NCBI RefSeq assembly: GCF_018398315.1 | Contig: NZ_JAHBRW010000002.1 | Span: 356,637-420,636 of the forward strand | Direction of reading: 5' to 3' | DNA length: 64,000 bases | Source of the DNA: Chelatococcus sp. YT9 | GTDB taxonomy: Bacteria > Pseudomonadota > Alphaproteobacteria > Rhizobiales > Beijerinckiaceae | Part shown: positions 36,710 to 45,729 of the stretch, one piece after another | Layout: each line of letters begins with the position of its first letter | Numbering within the stretch: the first letter of the stretch is position 1 | The notes under the pieces: generated by a model | Told to the model about the DNA's origin: nothing | Databases searched by the model: none | The model's input: the letters and a program-made list of their open reading frames with translations, nothing else | Position numbers and translations under genes: made by a program

Positions 36710-38035
36710 ATGACCAGCCTCTCCATCCCCGTCACCCCTTTCCAGGGGGACCCCGATCTGCCGCAGGCAGTCGACGTCGTCGTCATCGGCGGGGGCATCA
36801 TCGGCGTGACCACCGCGCTTGAACTCGCCGAGCGAGGCGTCTCTGTCGCGCTGTGTGAGAAGGGCGTGATCGCCGGCGAACAGTCGAGCCGGAACTGGGG
36901 CTGGACGCGACAGATGGGCCGCGACGAGCGCGAGCTGCCGCTCTGCATCCGCTCCGTCGCCCTATGGGCGGAGCTCAACGCGCGCATCAACCGCGAAACC
37001 GGCTGGCGCCGCACCGGCATCAGCTATCTCTCCTACAACCAGCGCGATCTGAAGGGCTGGCTGACGTGGGAAGAGATCGGCAAGCGCCACAACCTCGACG
37101 CGCGGATGCTCAGCAAGGCCGAGATCGCCGAGAAATTGCCCGGGAACCGTGGTGATATCCTCGGTGCGCTGCACACCGCCAGCGACGGCCGCGCCGAGCC
37201 CTGGATCGCCGTACCCGCAATGGCCGAATACGCTCGCGAAAAGGGCGCCAAGATCCTCACCGGCTGTGCTGTGCGAACGGTCGAAACGTCGGGCGGCGGC
37301 GTCAGCGCCGTGGTGACGGAACGCGGCGTGATACGCTGTCAAGCCGTGGTCCTGGCCGGCGGGATCTGGTCACGGCTGTTCGCCGGCAACATGGGCTTCG
37401 ATTTCCCCCAGCTCAAGGTCATCGGGCCCGTGACACAGGTCGACAACGTCGCGGGCGTGACAGACATGCCGATCGGCGCTGGCGACTTCGCCTACCGCCA
37501 GCGGCTCGACGGCAGTTTCACCATCGCCGTGCGCAACAAGAACCTCGCACCGATTACGCCTGACCACATCAGGCTGATGGCCGATTTCGTACCGACCTAT
37601 CTCACCACCTGGCGCGAGCTGAGCGTCCAGCTCAACGGCACCTTCCTGCAGGAACTGATGACGAAGCGCCGCTGGAGCGGACAGGATCGCACGCCCTTCG
37701 AGGAATGCCGGGTCATGGACCCGAAGCCCTATCCGGATTTCACCCGCAAGGCGCTGCGCAACATCACGCGCCATTTTCCCGCCTTTGCTGAGGCGCGGGT
37801 TCTGCGCGAATGGGCTGGCGTCATCGACGCAACGCCGGATGCCATCCCTGTCATCAGCCCGTTCCACCCGGTGCCCGGCTTCTATCTCGCTTCGGGCTTC
37901 TCGGGCCACGGCTTCGGCATAGGGCCCGCCGCGGGCGAGCTGATGGCTGATCTCATCACCGGCAGTCAGACGAAAGTGGACGCCAGCGTCTTCGACATCG
38001 GCCGTCTGCGCCCGAAATATGCCGCGAAGGGGTAA
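36710..38035 (+). CDS. FAD-dependent oxidoreductase, DAO (amino acid oxidase) family
   Basis: A 441-residue flavoprotein with the dinucleotide motif VVVIGGGIIGVTTALELAER near residue 20, QSSRNWGWTRQMGRDERELP, and a C-terminal GFSGHGFGIGPAAGELMADL that contacts FAD. The DAO family oxidises amines of amino acids such as glycine, sarcosine or D-amino acids to imines. The start at 36710 gives the standard N-terminus; an upstream in-frame ATG at 36602 lies in the ATPase 3' end. It follows the importer by 55 bases. Confidence 0.88.
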   Translation: MTSLSIPVTPFQGDPDLPQAVDVVVIGGGIIGVTTALELAERGVSVALCEKGVIAGEQSSRNWGWTRQMGRDERELPLCIRSVALWAELNARINRETGWRRTGISYLSYNQRDLKGWLTWEEIGKRHNLDARMLSKAEIAEKLPGNRGDILGALHTASDGRAEPWIAVPAMAEYAREKGAKILTGCAVRTVETSGGGVSAVVTERGVIRCQAVVLAGGIWSRLFAGNMGFDFPQLKVIGPVTQVDNVAGVTDMPIGAGDFAYRQRLDGSFTIAVRNKNLAPITPDHIRLMADFVPTYLTTWRELSVQLNGTFLQELMTKRRWSGQDRTPFEECRVMDPKPYPDFTRKALRNITRHFPAFAEARVLREWAGVIDATPDAIPVISPFHPVPGFYLASGFSGHGFGIGPAAGELMADLITGSQTKVDASVFDIGRLRPKYAAKG

Positions 38036-38039
38036 GGCC

Positions 38040-38744
38040 ATGACGGCGAGAGTTGCATTGATCTCTGGAGCGCGAAGGGGCATCGGCGCCGCGATCGGGC
38101 AAAAGCTGCTGGCCGATGGCTGGAACCTATCCCTTGGCCTGCGCGGCGACGCCGTGCCCGATTGGGCCGCGACGGCAGGCGACGGCCGCGTCCACCACCA
38201 AGCCTATGAAGCCACCGATCCCGCCGGTGAGGCGGCCTGGGTCGAGGGCGCGATGGCTGCCTACGGCCGCATCGACGCCGTTGTCGCCTCGGCGGGTATC
38301 TCCGCGGGCAAATCGGTCCTCGCGGCTGATGACGACGAGATCCGCCAGATGATGGAGATCAACGTCCTGGCGCCGCGACGACTGGTCAAAGCTTGTTGGC
38401 CAGCCTTGTCCGCCTGCGGCCAGGGACGCGTGATCATCCTCGCCTCGTTGTCTGGGAAACGGGTGAAGAGCGCCGTTTCCGGAAGCTATGCGCTGTCGAA
38501 ATTCGCCGCCGTCGCGCTCAGCCATGCCATCCGGCAGGAGGGTTTCGACCTCGGCATTCGTGCGACGGCGATCTGCCCGGGCTTTGTTGCCACCGAAATG
38601 GCCTTCTCGCTGACGGCGATGGCACCCGAGAAGATGACCAAGCCCGAGGATATCGCGCGTATTACCGCGCTTTTGCTCGACCTTCCCAACGAAGCCGTTG
38701 TGGCGGAGTTGGCCGTGAACTGCACGCTCGAGCCGAGCTTCTAA
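38040..38744 (+). CDS. short-chain dehydrogenase/reductase
   Basis: A 234-residue SDR. The cofactor motif is SGARRGIGAAIG near the N-terminus, and the active-site pattern Ser...Tyr-x3-Lys is in SLSGKRVKSAVSGSYALSKF. The ATG at 38040 lies five bases after the oxidase stop, preceded by AAGGGGTAAGG as ribosome-binding site. It probably reduces or oxidises a carbonyl intermediate of the pathway formed by its neighbours. Confidence 0.9.
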   Translation: MTARVALISGARRGIGAAIGQKLLADGWNLSLGLRGDAVPDWAATAGDGRVHHQAYEATDPAGEAAWVEGAMAAYGRIDAVVASAGISAGKSVLAADDDEIRQMMEINVLAPRRLVKACWPALSACGQGRVIILASLSGKRVKSAVSGSYALSKFAAVALSHAIRQEGFDLGIRATAICPGFVATEMAFSLTAMAPEKMTKPEDIARITALLLDLPNEAVVAELAVNCTLEPSF

Positions 38745-38815
38745 CCCGTCCCCGTTCTCCTATTCCGACCATGGCACGCCACCATGGCGGACCCGTTCCG
38801 CACAGAGGAGCCAAT

Positions 38816-40273
38816 ATGGCCAGCAATGCATTTCTGGGCCTTGACCGGACCTACCGCACCTATGTCGACGGCGCGTTCTCCGACAGCCGCGTTGGGTTGA
38901 TCGATGTCATCAACCCGTCAACCGGCGCGGTGATGGGCCGCGTTCCGGAGAGCGACACCGCCGAGGTGGACCGCGCCGTCGCTGCCGCGCGCCGCGCGCA
39001 GTCGAGCTGGGAGAAGCTCCCGGCGATCGAGCGCGCGGGCTATCTGCGTCAGATTTCGGCGAAAGTTCGAGAGAACCGCGTCGATCTCGCCGACATTCTT
39101 GTCCAGGAACAGGGCAAGATCCGCGGCCTCGCCCAGGTGGAGGTCGATTTCACTGCCGACTACATCGACTATATGGCCGAGTGGGCGCGCCGTATCGAGG
39201 GTGAGGTGCTCACCAGCGACCGCCCCAACGAAACCATGCTCCTCCTGCGCAAGCCGGTCGGCGTCGTCGCCGGCATCCTGCCCTGGAACTTCCCGTTCTT
39301 CCTCATCGCCCGCAAGCTCGCCCCGGCACTCGTGACCGGCAACACCATCGTCATCAAGCCGAGCGAGGAAACCCCGATCAACGCCCATATCTTCGCGGAG
39401 CTGGTCGCGCAGACCACCTTGCCGAAGGGCGTGTTCAATCTCGTGGGCGGACGCGGCGCCAGCACCGGCCAAGCGCTCGCCGCGCATCCGGGCATTGACC
39501 TCATCACCTTCACCGGTTCGGTCGGCACCGGCTCGCACATCATGCAGCTCGCCGGGCGGAACCTGACGCGCGTCAATCTCGAGCTTGGCGGCAAGGCCCC
39601 GGCGATCGTGCTGAAGGACGCCGATCTCGACCTTGCGGCCCGGGCTATCTTCGATTCCCGCGTGATCAACACCGGACAGGTCTGCAACTGCGCCGAACGC
39701 GTCTATGTGGAGCGCGAAGTCCATGATGCTCTCGTCGAGAGGCTGAAGGCCCTGTTCGAAGGCACCCGCTACGGCAATCCGGCTACCGAGGACGATCTGC
39801 ACATGGGGCCGCTGATCAACCAGGCCGGCCTCGACAAGGTCGCAGCGGCAGTCGATCTGGCACGCCAGCAGGGCGCCGAGGTCATCACCGGGGGCCGCAA
39901 GGCCGACCTCGGCCAGGGCTACCACTACGAGCCAACCTTGCTCGTGGGGGCGACCGCGGACATGGACATCATGCGCCGTGAGACCTTCGGCCCGGTGCTG
40001 CCGATCCAGGCCGTCGACAGTCTCGACGAAGCTATCGCCCTCGCGAACGATTCCGACTACGGTCTGACCTCCTCGATCTACACGCGCGATCTGCAGGCGG
40101 CCCTGAAGGCCTCGCGCGAATTGAAATTCGGCGAGACCTACATCAACCGCGAGAACTTCGAGGCCATGCAGGGCTTCCACGCCGGGCGCCGCAAGTCCGG
40201 CATCGGCGGAGCCGACGGCAAGCATGGCCTCTACGAGTTCACCGAAACGCAGGTCGTCTACATCGCAGGCTGA
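38816..40273 (+). CDS. NAD(P)-dependent aldehyde dehydrogenase
   Basis: A 485-residue aldehyde dehydrogenase. The general-base glutamate lies in NLELGGKAPAIVLKDADLDL and the nucleophilic cysteine in NTGQVCNCAERVYVE; LPWNFPFFLIARKLAPALVT is the cofactor-side motif. The ATG at 38816 has GAGGAG at 38806-38811. The closest described relatives by motif are lactaldehyde or glycolaldehyde dehydrogenases, but this is not certain. It would take the aldehyde released by the upstream oxidase to an acid. Confidence 0.92.
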   Translation: MASNAFLGLDRTYRTYVDGAFSDSRVGLIDVINPSTGAVMGRVPESDTAEVDRAVAAARRAQSSWEKLPAIERAGYLRQISAKVRENRVDLADILVQEQGKIRGLAQVEVDFTADYIDYMAEWARRIEGEVLTSDRPNETMLLLRKPVGVVAGILPWNFPFFLIARKLAPALVTGNTIVIKPSEETPINAHIFAELVAQTTLPKGVFNLVGGRGASTGQALAAHPGIDLITFTGSVGTGSHIMQLAGRNLTRVNLELGGKAPAIVLKDADLDLAARAIFDSRVINTGQVCNCAERVYVEREVHDALVERLKALFEGTRYGNPATEDDLHMGPLINQAGLDKVAAAVDLARQQGAEVITGGRKADLGQGYHYEPTLLVGATADMDIMRRETFGPVLPIQAVDSLDEAIALANDSDYGLTSSIYTRDLQAALKASRELKFGETYINRENFEAMQGFHAGRRKSGIGGADGKHGLYEFTETQVVYIAG

Positions 40274-40326
40274 CGCCTCCCGCCGCGCTCCCGTCCGCGG
40301 GACGGTGTCCCACCCTCTCACCAACC

Positions 40327-40346
40327 CTCCCCGGATCTCAGGGGAG
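40327..40346 (+). promoter_or_regulatory. hairpin that covers the RidA ribosome-binding site
   Basis: CTCCCC at 40327-40332 can pair with GGGGAG at 40341-40346, leaving an eight-base loop. GGGGAG is the ribosome-binding site of the RidA start at 40355. The structure could lower or condition translation of that gene. It might also be chance pairing in GC-rich DNA. Confidence 0.35.
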
Positions 40347-40354
40347 AATGGTTC

Positions 40355-40795
40355 ATGAAAGAAAGAAGAGTGTTCATGCACAAGAAGCTCAAATCCAGTT
40401 CCGCTTATGAAGAGCGCTACTCCTACAGCCGTGCCGTCGTGATCGGCGACTGGGTTCTGGTTTCGAATACAGCCGGCCGCAATCACGCGACCAAGGAAAT
40501 GCCCACCACGCCGCTCGGCCAGCTTAAGCAGACCATAGACAACATCCAGAAAGCGCTCCAGGCTGCTGGCGCGGATCTCGAGGACATCGTCAGGGCTCGC
40601 ATCTACATTCCGGATCCCAGCCACCATCCGGAGCTGCTCGAGCATTGGGGCGAGCGTTTCCGCGGCATAGATCCGGTCGCGACCATCACCGCTTGTCCTT
40701 TGGCCTCGAAGGACTACCTCGTGGAGATCGAAGTCACAGCCTACAAGGGCGCGCGCGAGACGGGCTGGGAGCGGGAGGCGATCTCCCTCGCCTGA
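40355..40795 (+). CDS. RidA family protein (enamine/imine deaminase)
   Basis: A 146-residue member of the YjgF/YER057c/UK114 family. Family stretches are SRAVVIGDWVLVSNTAG, IDNIQKALQAAGADLEDIVR and PVATITACPLASKDYLVEIEV. Typical members hydrolyse reactive enamines or imines made by PLP or flavin enzymes. In this operon the DAO-type oxidase would generate such imines. ATG 40355 has GGGGAG nine bases upstream; ATG 40376 is an alternative. A clear terminator hairpin follows the stop. Confidence 0.9.
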   Translation: MKERRVFMHKKLKSSSAYEERYSYSRAVVIGDWVLVSNTAGRNHATKEMPTTPLGQLKQTIDNIQKALQAAGADLEDIVRARIYIPDPSHHPELLEHWGERFRGIDPVATITACPLASKDYLVEIEVTAYKGARETGWEREAISLA

Positions 40796-40805
40796 TGCTA
40801 TTTCG

Positions 40806-40827
40806 CCCGGCCCCGGAAGGGGCCGGG
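40806..40827 (+). terminator. rho-independent terminator after the RidA gene
   Basis: A perfect nine-base stem CCCGGCCCC with GGGGCCGGG, loop GGAA, follows the RidA stop by ten bases and is followed by CCTTTC. It marks the end of the catabolic operon starting at 31453 and separates it from the stress region. Confidence 0.75.
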
Positions 40828-41024
40828 CCTTTCGACTTGTTGGGGTATAGCCTCGCCAAAAGTTCTCGGTGCCATATGACCTTGGCGCCCGGGATATGCC
40901 TGCGCTGGCGGGCCAGTCGATGCGGTTTCAAGATTTGATCCAGATTTGGCCCTAGGTTAAGTCCGTATAGCGGCCCCGCTCCGCCTCATAACAGACGCGT
41001 GAATTCCCCGGCTGAGCCTCGACG

Positions 41025-41050
41025 GGAACCGGCGATACCAGGGTCGCGTT
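41025..41050 (+). promoter_or_regulatory. EcfG-type promoter of the L,D-transpeptidase gene
   Basis: GGAAC at 41025-41029, a 17-base spacer and CGTT at 41047-41050 match the general-stress sigma factor promoter consensus of Alphaproteobacteria. It ends 32 bases before the ATG at 41083, so the in-frame ATG at 40999 upstream of the promoter is excluded as a start. Confidence 0.7.
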
Positions 41051-41082
41051 TTCCACCCAGGCCCGCTGCTGAGGTGGATTTC

Positions 41083-42084
41083 ATGGTCTTCGCCACGCAT
41101 GTCCTGGTTCAAAAACTTCGCGCTGCAATGTCAGTGGGGATCATGGTGCTGGCGATGGGAGCCGCACAAGCCCTCACCGTAGATGAGATCAATAATGCCG
41201 GGCGCCCCGTGCCCACGAAAGCCAAGACACACCGCCCCAATGCATCGCTCGTCAAGGCCCAGACCTTGCTTGCGCGCCAAGGGATATCCCCCGGTGAGAT
41301 CGATGGTATAGATGGTGATAACTACAAGAAGGCGGTCGCCGAGTTCCGGCGCCAACGCAATTTGGGCGAAGGTGATGTGGTGGACGACGCCACCTGGCGA
41401 GCCCTGCAGGGCGATACGAGCAAAGACATTCTGCAAGACTACAGCGTGACGAAGGAAGACATAAAAACCAACTTCGTCAGACGCATTCCCCATGACTATG
41501 CCCGACAGGCGCGCATGAAGCGGCTGGGCTACCGAAATGCCCGAGAGATGTTCGCTGAGCGCTTCAAGATGAGCGAAGGCCTCCTACGCTCTCTTAATCC
41601 AAAAGCGCGCTTCCGCAGGTCCGGCGAGACGCTGCACGTCGTCTCAGCGACGCGAAAACTTCCTTCAGATGAAGCGCGCACCATTGAGGCCGACAAGGCG
41701 ATGAGTGTCGTTCGGGCTTTGAATGCGGCTGGGCAGACGATTGCCACGTATCCGGCAACAATCGGCAGCGGGGACACACCCTCTCCAGAGGGCGAGTATC
41801 AGCTTGTTCGGGTTGTAAAGAACCCCAGCTACCACTACGACCCGGAGAGGAACTTCCAGCAGGGCCGCAACAAGCAACGGCTGGTGCTTGCGAAAGGTCC
41901 CAACAATCCCGTCGGAACGGTTTGGATGGAATTGTCGAAACCGACGTTCGGTATCCATGGAACCCCTGAGCCGTCGCGTATCGGTAAGACATCGTCGCAT
42001 GGCTGCGTCAGGCTTACGAACTGGGACGCCCAGGAACTGGCTCAACTGGTGAGGCCGGGCACGACCGTCCGCTTTATCAACTAG
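41083..42084 (+). CDS. L,D-transpeptidase with peptidoglycan-binding domain
   Basis: A 333-residue exported cell-wall enzyme. A signal peptide (residues 1-30, ending near MGAAQA) is followed by a peptidoglycan-binding domain (LVKAQTLLARQGISPGEIDG), a linker and a C-terminal YkuD catalytic domain with the motif HGTPEPSRIGKTSSHGCVRL that supplies catalytic His and Cys. It forms 3-3 cross-links between peptides or attaches proteins in peptidoglycan. The start at 41083 has GAGGTGG upstream. A consensus EcfG promoter suggests induction in general stress. Confidence 0.92.
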   Translation: MVFATHVLVQKLRAAMSVGIMVLAMGAAQALTVDEINNAGRPVPTKAKTHRPNASLVKAQTLLARQGISPGEIDGIDGDNYKKAVAEFRRQRNLGEGDVVDDATWRALQGDTSKDILQDYSVTKEDIKTNFVRRIPHDYARQARMKRLGYRNAREMFAERFKMSEGLLRSLNPKARFRRSGETLHVVSATRKLPSDEARTIEADKAMSVVRALNAAGQTIATYPATIGSGDTPSPEGEYQLVRVVKNPSYHYDPERNFQQGRNKQRLVLAKGPNNPVGTVWMELSKPTFGIHGTPEPSRIGKTSSHGCVRLTNWDAQELAQLVRPGTTVRFIN

Positions 42085-42199
42085 GTCGGGACCGGGATGG
42101 CAGCGCGATCCGCCTGCACGCATAGCAACGGGGCAGATCGTATTGACGCGCCCCACGAAGACCATCCAAGACCATGACACGATTGCCGAAGAACCTCGG

Positions 42200-42872
42200 T
42201 CAAGTACGCAAGATCTCGCATGCCGTTGATTCATCGGTTATCACCATGTTGCAATAGCCGCCGCGCAAAACCGCCTTAAGGCTGTCAGCCTAGCGCTTAC
42301 CGTCCGCCACAACGATCCGCCGTGGAATTTTCATGAATCTCTGCGAATCGAGACCACAATTCGGGAGGCGAGCGGATGCGAAATAGCTGTCCCGTCACGC
42401 CCGATAGCCTCGCTTTGCAGAATACACACTGCCAGCATCGGAGAGCGTTTGCAGATCGGCTTTCGACACTTGGCCCGTTGAGCTCAGCGCGCTTTCGCGA
42501 CTTAGATCGTCGACGCCGACAAGGACGACGTCGGCGGAGGCGGCAAGATCCATTGCCTCGCGGATGTGAGCACTCATCCGCAAATTCTCCGCCTCGCGTG
42601 GCGTTTCGGTGACGAGCGGAGCCATCAGATAACAACATTCGGCATCCAAGGTCCGGACCTATCGGGACGCGATGTCGAAGGAACTCAGCCCCCCGAACCA
42701 TGCTTCCGAACAGCGTCACAATCCGGTTTCCGCTGCCTGACCGCGGTTGGAGCCCCGCAACAGAGGCGTCGAGCGTTCGTCCCCACCCGATAGCAGGGTC
42801 TGCCCGTTTCCCAGCACATTCGAAAGAGGCTAGGGTGGTCCACGCCGTCACAGGCCCCGGTCCGATCAGCAT
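42200..42872 (-). pseudogene. decayed SorC/DeoR-type sugar-binding transcriptional regulator
   Basis: Pieces of the SorC-family effector domain can be read in order on the minus strand but in different frames. IGWGRTLDASVAGL and NRIVTLFGSMVRGAEF lie upstream (about 42690-42800). A frameshift near the C6 run at 42689-42694 leads to SSFDIASR, a TAG stop at 42659-42661, then AECCYLMAPLVTETP, ASADVVLVGVDDLSRESAL and KADLQTLSDAG. After further breaks, including a TAG at 42290-42292, the usual C-terminus follows as LKAVLRGGYCNMVITDES and TACEIL, ending at the TGA at 42200-42202. The N-terminal helix-turn-helix is not recognisable. The gene lies just downstream of the SMP-30 gene of the sugar operon and may once have regulated it. 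Confidence 0.8.
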
Positions 42873-43014
42873 TCATCAACGAGCCGACAGTCCAGCGCCG
42901 GCAGGGCGAATTGCTGTGAGATTTGATCCAAGCCGCATCGTGTCATTCGAGCGCGAGAGCGGGAAGGCTCTCGGGTCACGGCCCTCGCGGCATGCTGCGG
43001 CGTGACGGCCTCTG

Positions 43015-43959
43015 CTATCGGGTCTGGATGGGCGGATCAGCGGCGGCTCGTAAATCGAGACCGGGGACCGGGACCTTCGCTTGCAGGATAGAGCCGGTTT
43101 CGGATTCCGTGATAAAGAGGATACGCCGGTCAGCGCCGCCGTAGGCGAGATTGGTTGTCAACCGTCCACGGCAGGAATCGATCCGATAGGTCGGGATGCC
43201 GAGACCGTCGAACATCCATACGATCCCCATGCGATTGTGACAGACCGCAAGGCCTCCCTCGATATCCATCGCCAGGCCATCGGGACCACTGAATCCTCCG
43301 GAGAATGACTGGTAGACGCCGACCTTGTGCGTTGAGCCATCGGCAAGGAGCGGGCAGCGCCAGACCTGCTGGGCGAAGGTGACGGCGACGAACAACTGGT
43401 TTTCCGTCGGATTGAGCGCGATGCCGTTTGGGCTCGGCACGTTATCAAGCAGGCAATCAAGCCGGCCGTCCCGCCGCAAGCGAAACACGCGTCCTGACGG
43501 GTCCTGCAGGCCGGTATTGCCCTGATCCGTGAAGTAGAGGTCACCGTTGCGAGCAAATACGAGATCGTTGGGTCCCTTGAAGCCCGGCTCCAATCGCTCC
43601 CGCGGGAGGTACGGGCTTACGTGCCCGTTGACCGGGTCGAGGTGCATGATGCCGTTCATGCGGTCGGCGATGTAGATGTCACCGTCGCGATGCACCTTCA
43701 GGCCATTCGGCGCCCCATTGTATTCCGCTGCGATGACGACCTCTCCCGCCGGAGTGACACGCAGGATGCGGCCAAAGGGTGTATCAACCACATAGAGGTT
43801 GCCATCCGCATCGAAACTCGGGCCCTCCAAGAAGGAATGCGCCTCGCTGAGCCCGGATGCGGTGAGCCAGGGTGAGTTGCGAGGCTTCAACCCGAGTTGG
43901 GCCACGATGTCGACGAAGAGCGTGGTGGCGATCGGCGATGGGGGTGGATAGAGGCTCAT
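43015..43959 (-). CDS. SMP-30/gluconolactonase family protein
   Basis: A 314-residue six-bladed beta-propeller protein. Repeated blades are visible as FLEGPSFDADGNLYVVDT, NGLKVHRDGDIYIAD, GPNDLVFARNGDLYFTDQ and SPNGIALNPTENQLFVAV. The metal ligands of the family (Glu in the first blade, Asn in the middle, Asp in GPDGLAMD) are present. It probably hydrolyses a sugar lactone made from the imported sugar. I start at MSLYPPPSP (43959), four bases after the stop of the permease gene. Confidence 0.88.
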   Translation of the reverse strand: MSLYPPPSPIATTLFVDIVAQLGLKPRNSPWLTASGLSEAHSFLEGPSFDADGNLYVVDTPFGRILRVTPAGEVVIAAEYNGAPNGLKVHRDGDIYIADRMNGIMHLDPVNGHVSPYLPRERLEPGFKGPNDLVFARNGDLYFTDQGNTGLQDPSGRVFRLRRDGRLDCLLDNVPSPNGIALNPTENQLFVAVTFAQQVWRCPLLADGSTHKVGVYQSFSGGFSGPDGLAMDIEGGLAVCHNRMGIVWMFDGLGIPTYRIDSCRGRLTTNLAYGGADRRILFITESETGSILQAKVPVPGLDLRAAADPPIQTR

Positions 43960-43963
43960 CACG

Positions 43964-44827
43964 TCATCCCTTGACGCTGCCGGCGGCAAGTCCGGCGGCC
44001 ATGTAACGGCGAGCCACGAAATAGAGTATCGCCGGCGGCAAAGAATAGAGCACACCCGAGACCATCAGAAGCGGCCAGGGGGCGGAATCATCGCTCAGGA
44101 ACTGCCCGAGCATGACCGGCAAGGTGATGCGGTCCTCATCAGACAGGAGGAGGAACGCGTAGAGATACTCATTCCATGACAACATCACCGCGAAGGCCCC
44201 GACCGCTACGATGGTCGGCACCATCAATGGAAGATAGACCAGGCGGAAGATCTGCCAGGGACTGGCGCCGTCGATCTCCGCCGCCTCATCGAGTTCACGC
44301 GGCACGCTGCCGGCGTTCTGCTGCAATACCCAGATCGCATAAGGCGTGGCGAAGGTGGCGATGGTGATGATCAACGCCCAGCGGCTGCCGAGCAGACCGT
44401 AGGACCCCATCACCTGGTAGAAGGGAATGGCGAGGAAGGTCGCCGGCACGAGATAGGTGATTAGGGCAAGATGCGATGCGAGGCCCGCGAAGCGGGGCCG
44501 CAGTCGGGTGATCGCGAAGCTGGCGGTCAAGCTGCAGGCAAAGACGATGACGCAACTGGTGAAGGCCACGAGCAGGCTGTTGCCGAGTTGCAGCCAGAAA
44601 CGTGACAGGTAGTAATTATCCTGGGTCAGCACGATGCGATAGTTGTCGAGCGTCGGCGCGTCGGGCCAAAGCTTGCCAGCAAACCCCTCCCCTACCGGCG
44701 TCAGTGACAGGATGAGCATGTGGTAGAGCGGCAGCAGTGTCCACAGCAGGACGAGCGCGCCGAGGACAATCAAGCCGGCCCTTCGGAGAAGCGGTTTGAA
44801 GGTGAGTTCATGCATGGGCGATCTCAC
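43964..44827 (-). CDS. ABC sugar transporter permease (MalG-like)
   Basis: A 287-residue membrane subunit with six spans and the EAA loop ELDEAAEIDGASPWQIFRLV; the tail AAGLAAGSVKG is typical of MalG/UgpE. Its start overlaps the stop of the MalF-like gene (44824-44827); ATG 44815 is an alternative. It belongs to the third sugar importer of the window. Confidence 0.92.
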   Translation of the reverse strand: MRSPMHELTFKPLLRRAGLIVLGALVLLWTLLPLYHMLILSLTPVGEGFAGKLWPDAPTLDNYRIVLTQDNYYLSRFWLQLGNSLLVAFTSCVIVFACSLTASFAITRLRPRFAGLASHLALITYLVPATFLAIPFYQVMGSYGLLGSRWALIITIATFATPYAIWVLQQNAGSVPRELDEAAEIDGASPWQIFRLVYLPLMVPTIVAVGAFAVMLSWNEYLYAFLLLSDEDRITLPVMLGQFLSDDSAPWPLLMVSGVLYSLPPAILYFVARRYMAAGLAAGSVKG

Positions 44828-45726
44828 GCATCGGCGTTCCTGCGCAGGCGGCGCGTCAGCACGATCACCAGCGGCACGAGGATCGGCAATGCCGACATCA
44901 GCGTGACAATGCCCGCTTGGAAATCGGCATGGCGGAAAGCATAGCGGATGCCCATGGTGGCGAGCGTATTGGTACGCTCCATGGGCCCGCCCCCGGTCAG
45001 GAGATAGATGCTGTTGAAGTCGCCCAGTGACCAGATCGTGGTCAGCATCGTGCTGGTCAGGAAGACATTGGCGATGGCCGGAAAGGTGACGTAACGAAAC
45101 TGCTGCATGCTTCCCGCGCCATCGATACGGGCGGATTCATACAGTTCCTTCGGGATCCCGAGCCGTGCCGCGACCAGGATCATGGTCCAGAAGGGCAAAT
45201 ACTTCCAGATATGGACCGTAATGATCGAGGCCATCCCGAAGCTCGGGTTGGTCAGCCAGGCAGGACCATCCACGCCGAACATCTGAAACAGGAGATTGTT
45301 GATCATCCCCCATTCGGAGTTCAGCATCCAGCGGATGGACAAGATCGAGGGGATATGCGGCACCGCCCAGGGCAGGATAAACAGAGCGGCGATGACACGA
45401 ATAGCGCGGCCCGGCAACACGAAGAAGCTGGATAGGCCAAGCGCCAGCACCATTTTCAGCATCACGCCGATAACGATGAAAATGAAGGTATTCCAAAGCG
45501 TGCGTACATAGATCGGGTCAGCGATGACGCGAGAATAGGCTGAACTGTCTGTTGCGAGAAACAGCGCGTAGAGAATGGGGTAGCTGACGAAAGCCACGAA
45601 CATCGCGGCGAAGGGCATCAGGAAGAAAAGGGCCCACTTCTCCTTGAAGCTGAGAAGTGGTCGCCCGCTTCCCAGCCATTGGTGCGATGGATTGGCTCGC
45701 GGCAAGGCCGCACCACTCAATGTCAT
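44824..45726 (-). CDS. ABC sugar transporter permease (MalF-like)
   Basis: A 300-residue membrane subunit with about six spans. The EAA loop is ELYESARIDGAGSMQQFRYV and the GGGPMERTNTLATMGIRYAF segment is typical. It starts four bases after the binding-protein stop and overlaps the MalG-like start by four bases. Confidence 0.92.
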   Translation of the reverse strand: MTLSGAALPRANPSHQWLGSGRPLLSFKEKWALFFLMPFAAMFVAFVSYPILYALFLATDSSAYSRVIADPIYVRTLWNTFIFIVIGVMLKMVLALGLSSFFVLPGRAIRVIAALFILPWAVPHIPSILSIRWMLNSEWGMINNLLFQMFGVDGPAWLTNPSFGMASIITVHIWKYLPFWTMILVAARLGIPKELYESARIDGAGSMQQFRYVTFPAIANVFLTSTMLTTIWSLGDFNSIYLLTGGGPMERTNTLATMGIRYAFRHADFQAGIVTLMSALPILVPLVIVLTRRLRRNADA

Positions 45727-45729
45727 CGT

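Noticed and set aside
40291-40305. CCGTCC-GCG-GGACGG stem as terminator between the aldehyde dehydrogenase and RidA
   Set aside because: The stem is short and no T tract follows; RidA is more likely in the same operon.
38918-40645. 575-codon open frame on the minus strand
   Set aside because: Antisense to the aldehyde dehydrogenase and RidA genes; no family motifs and composition typical of a shadow frame.
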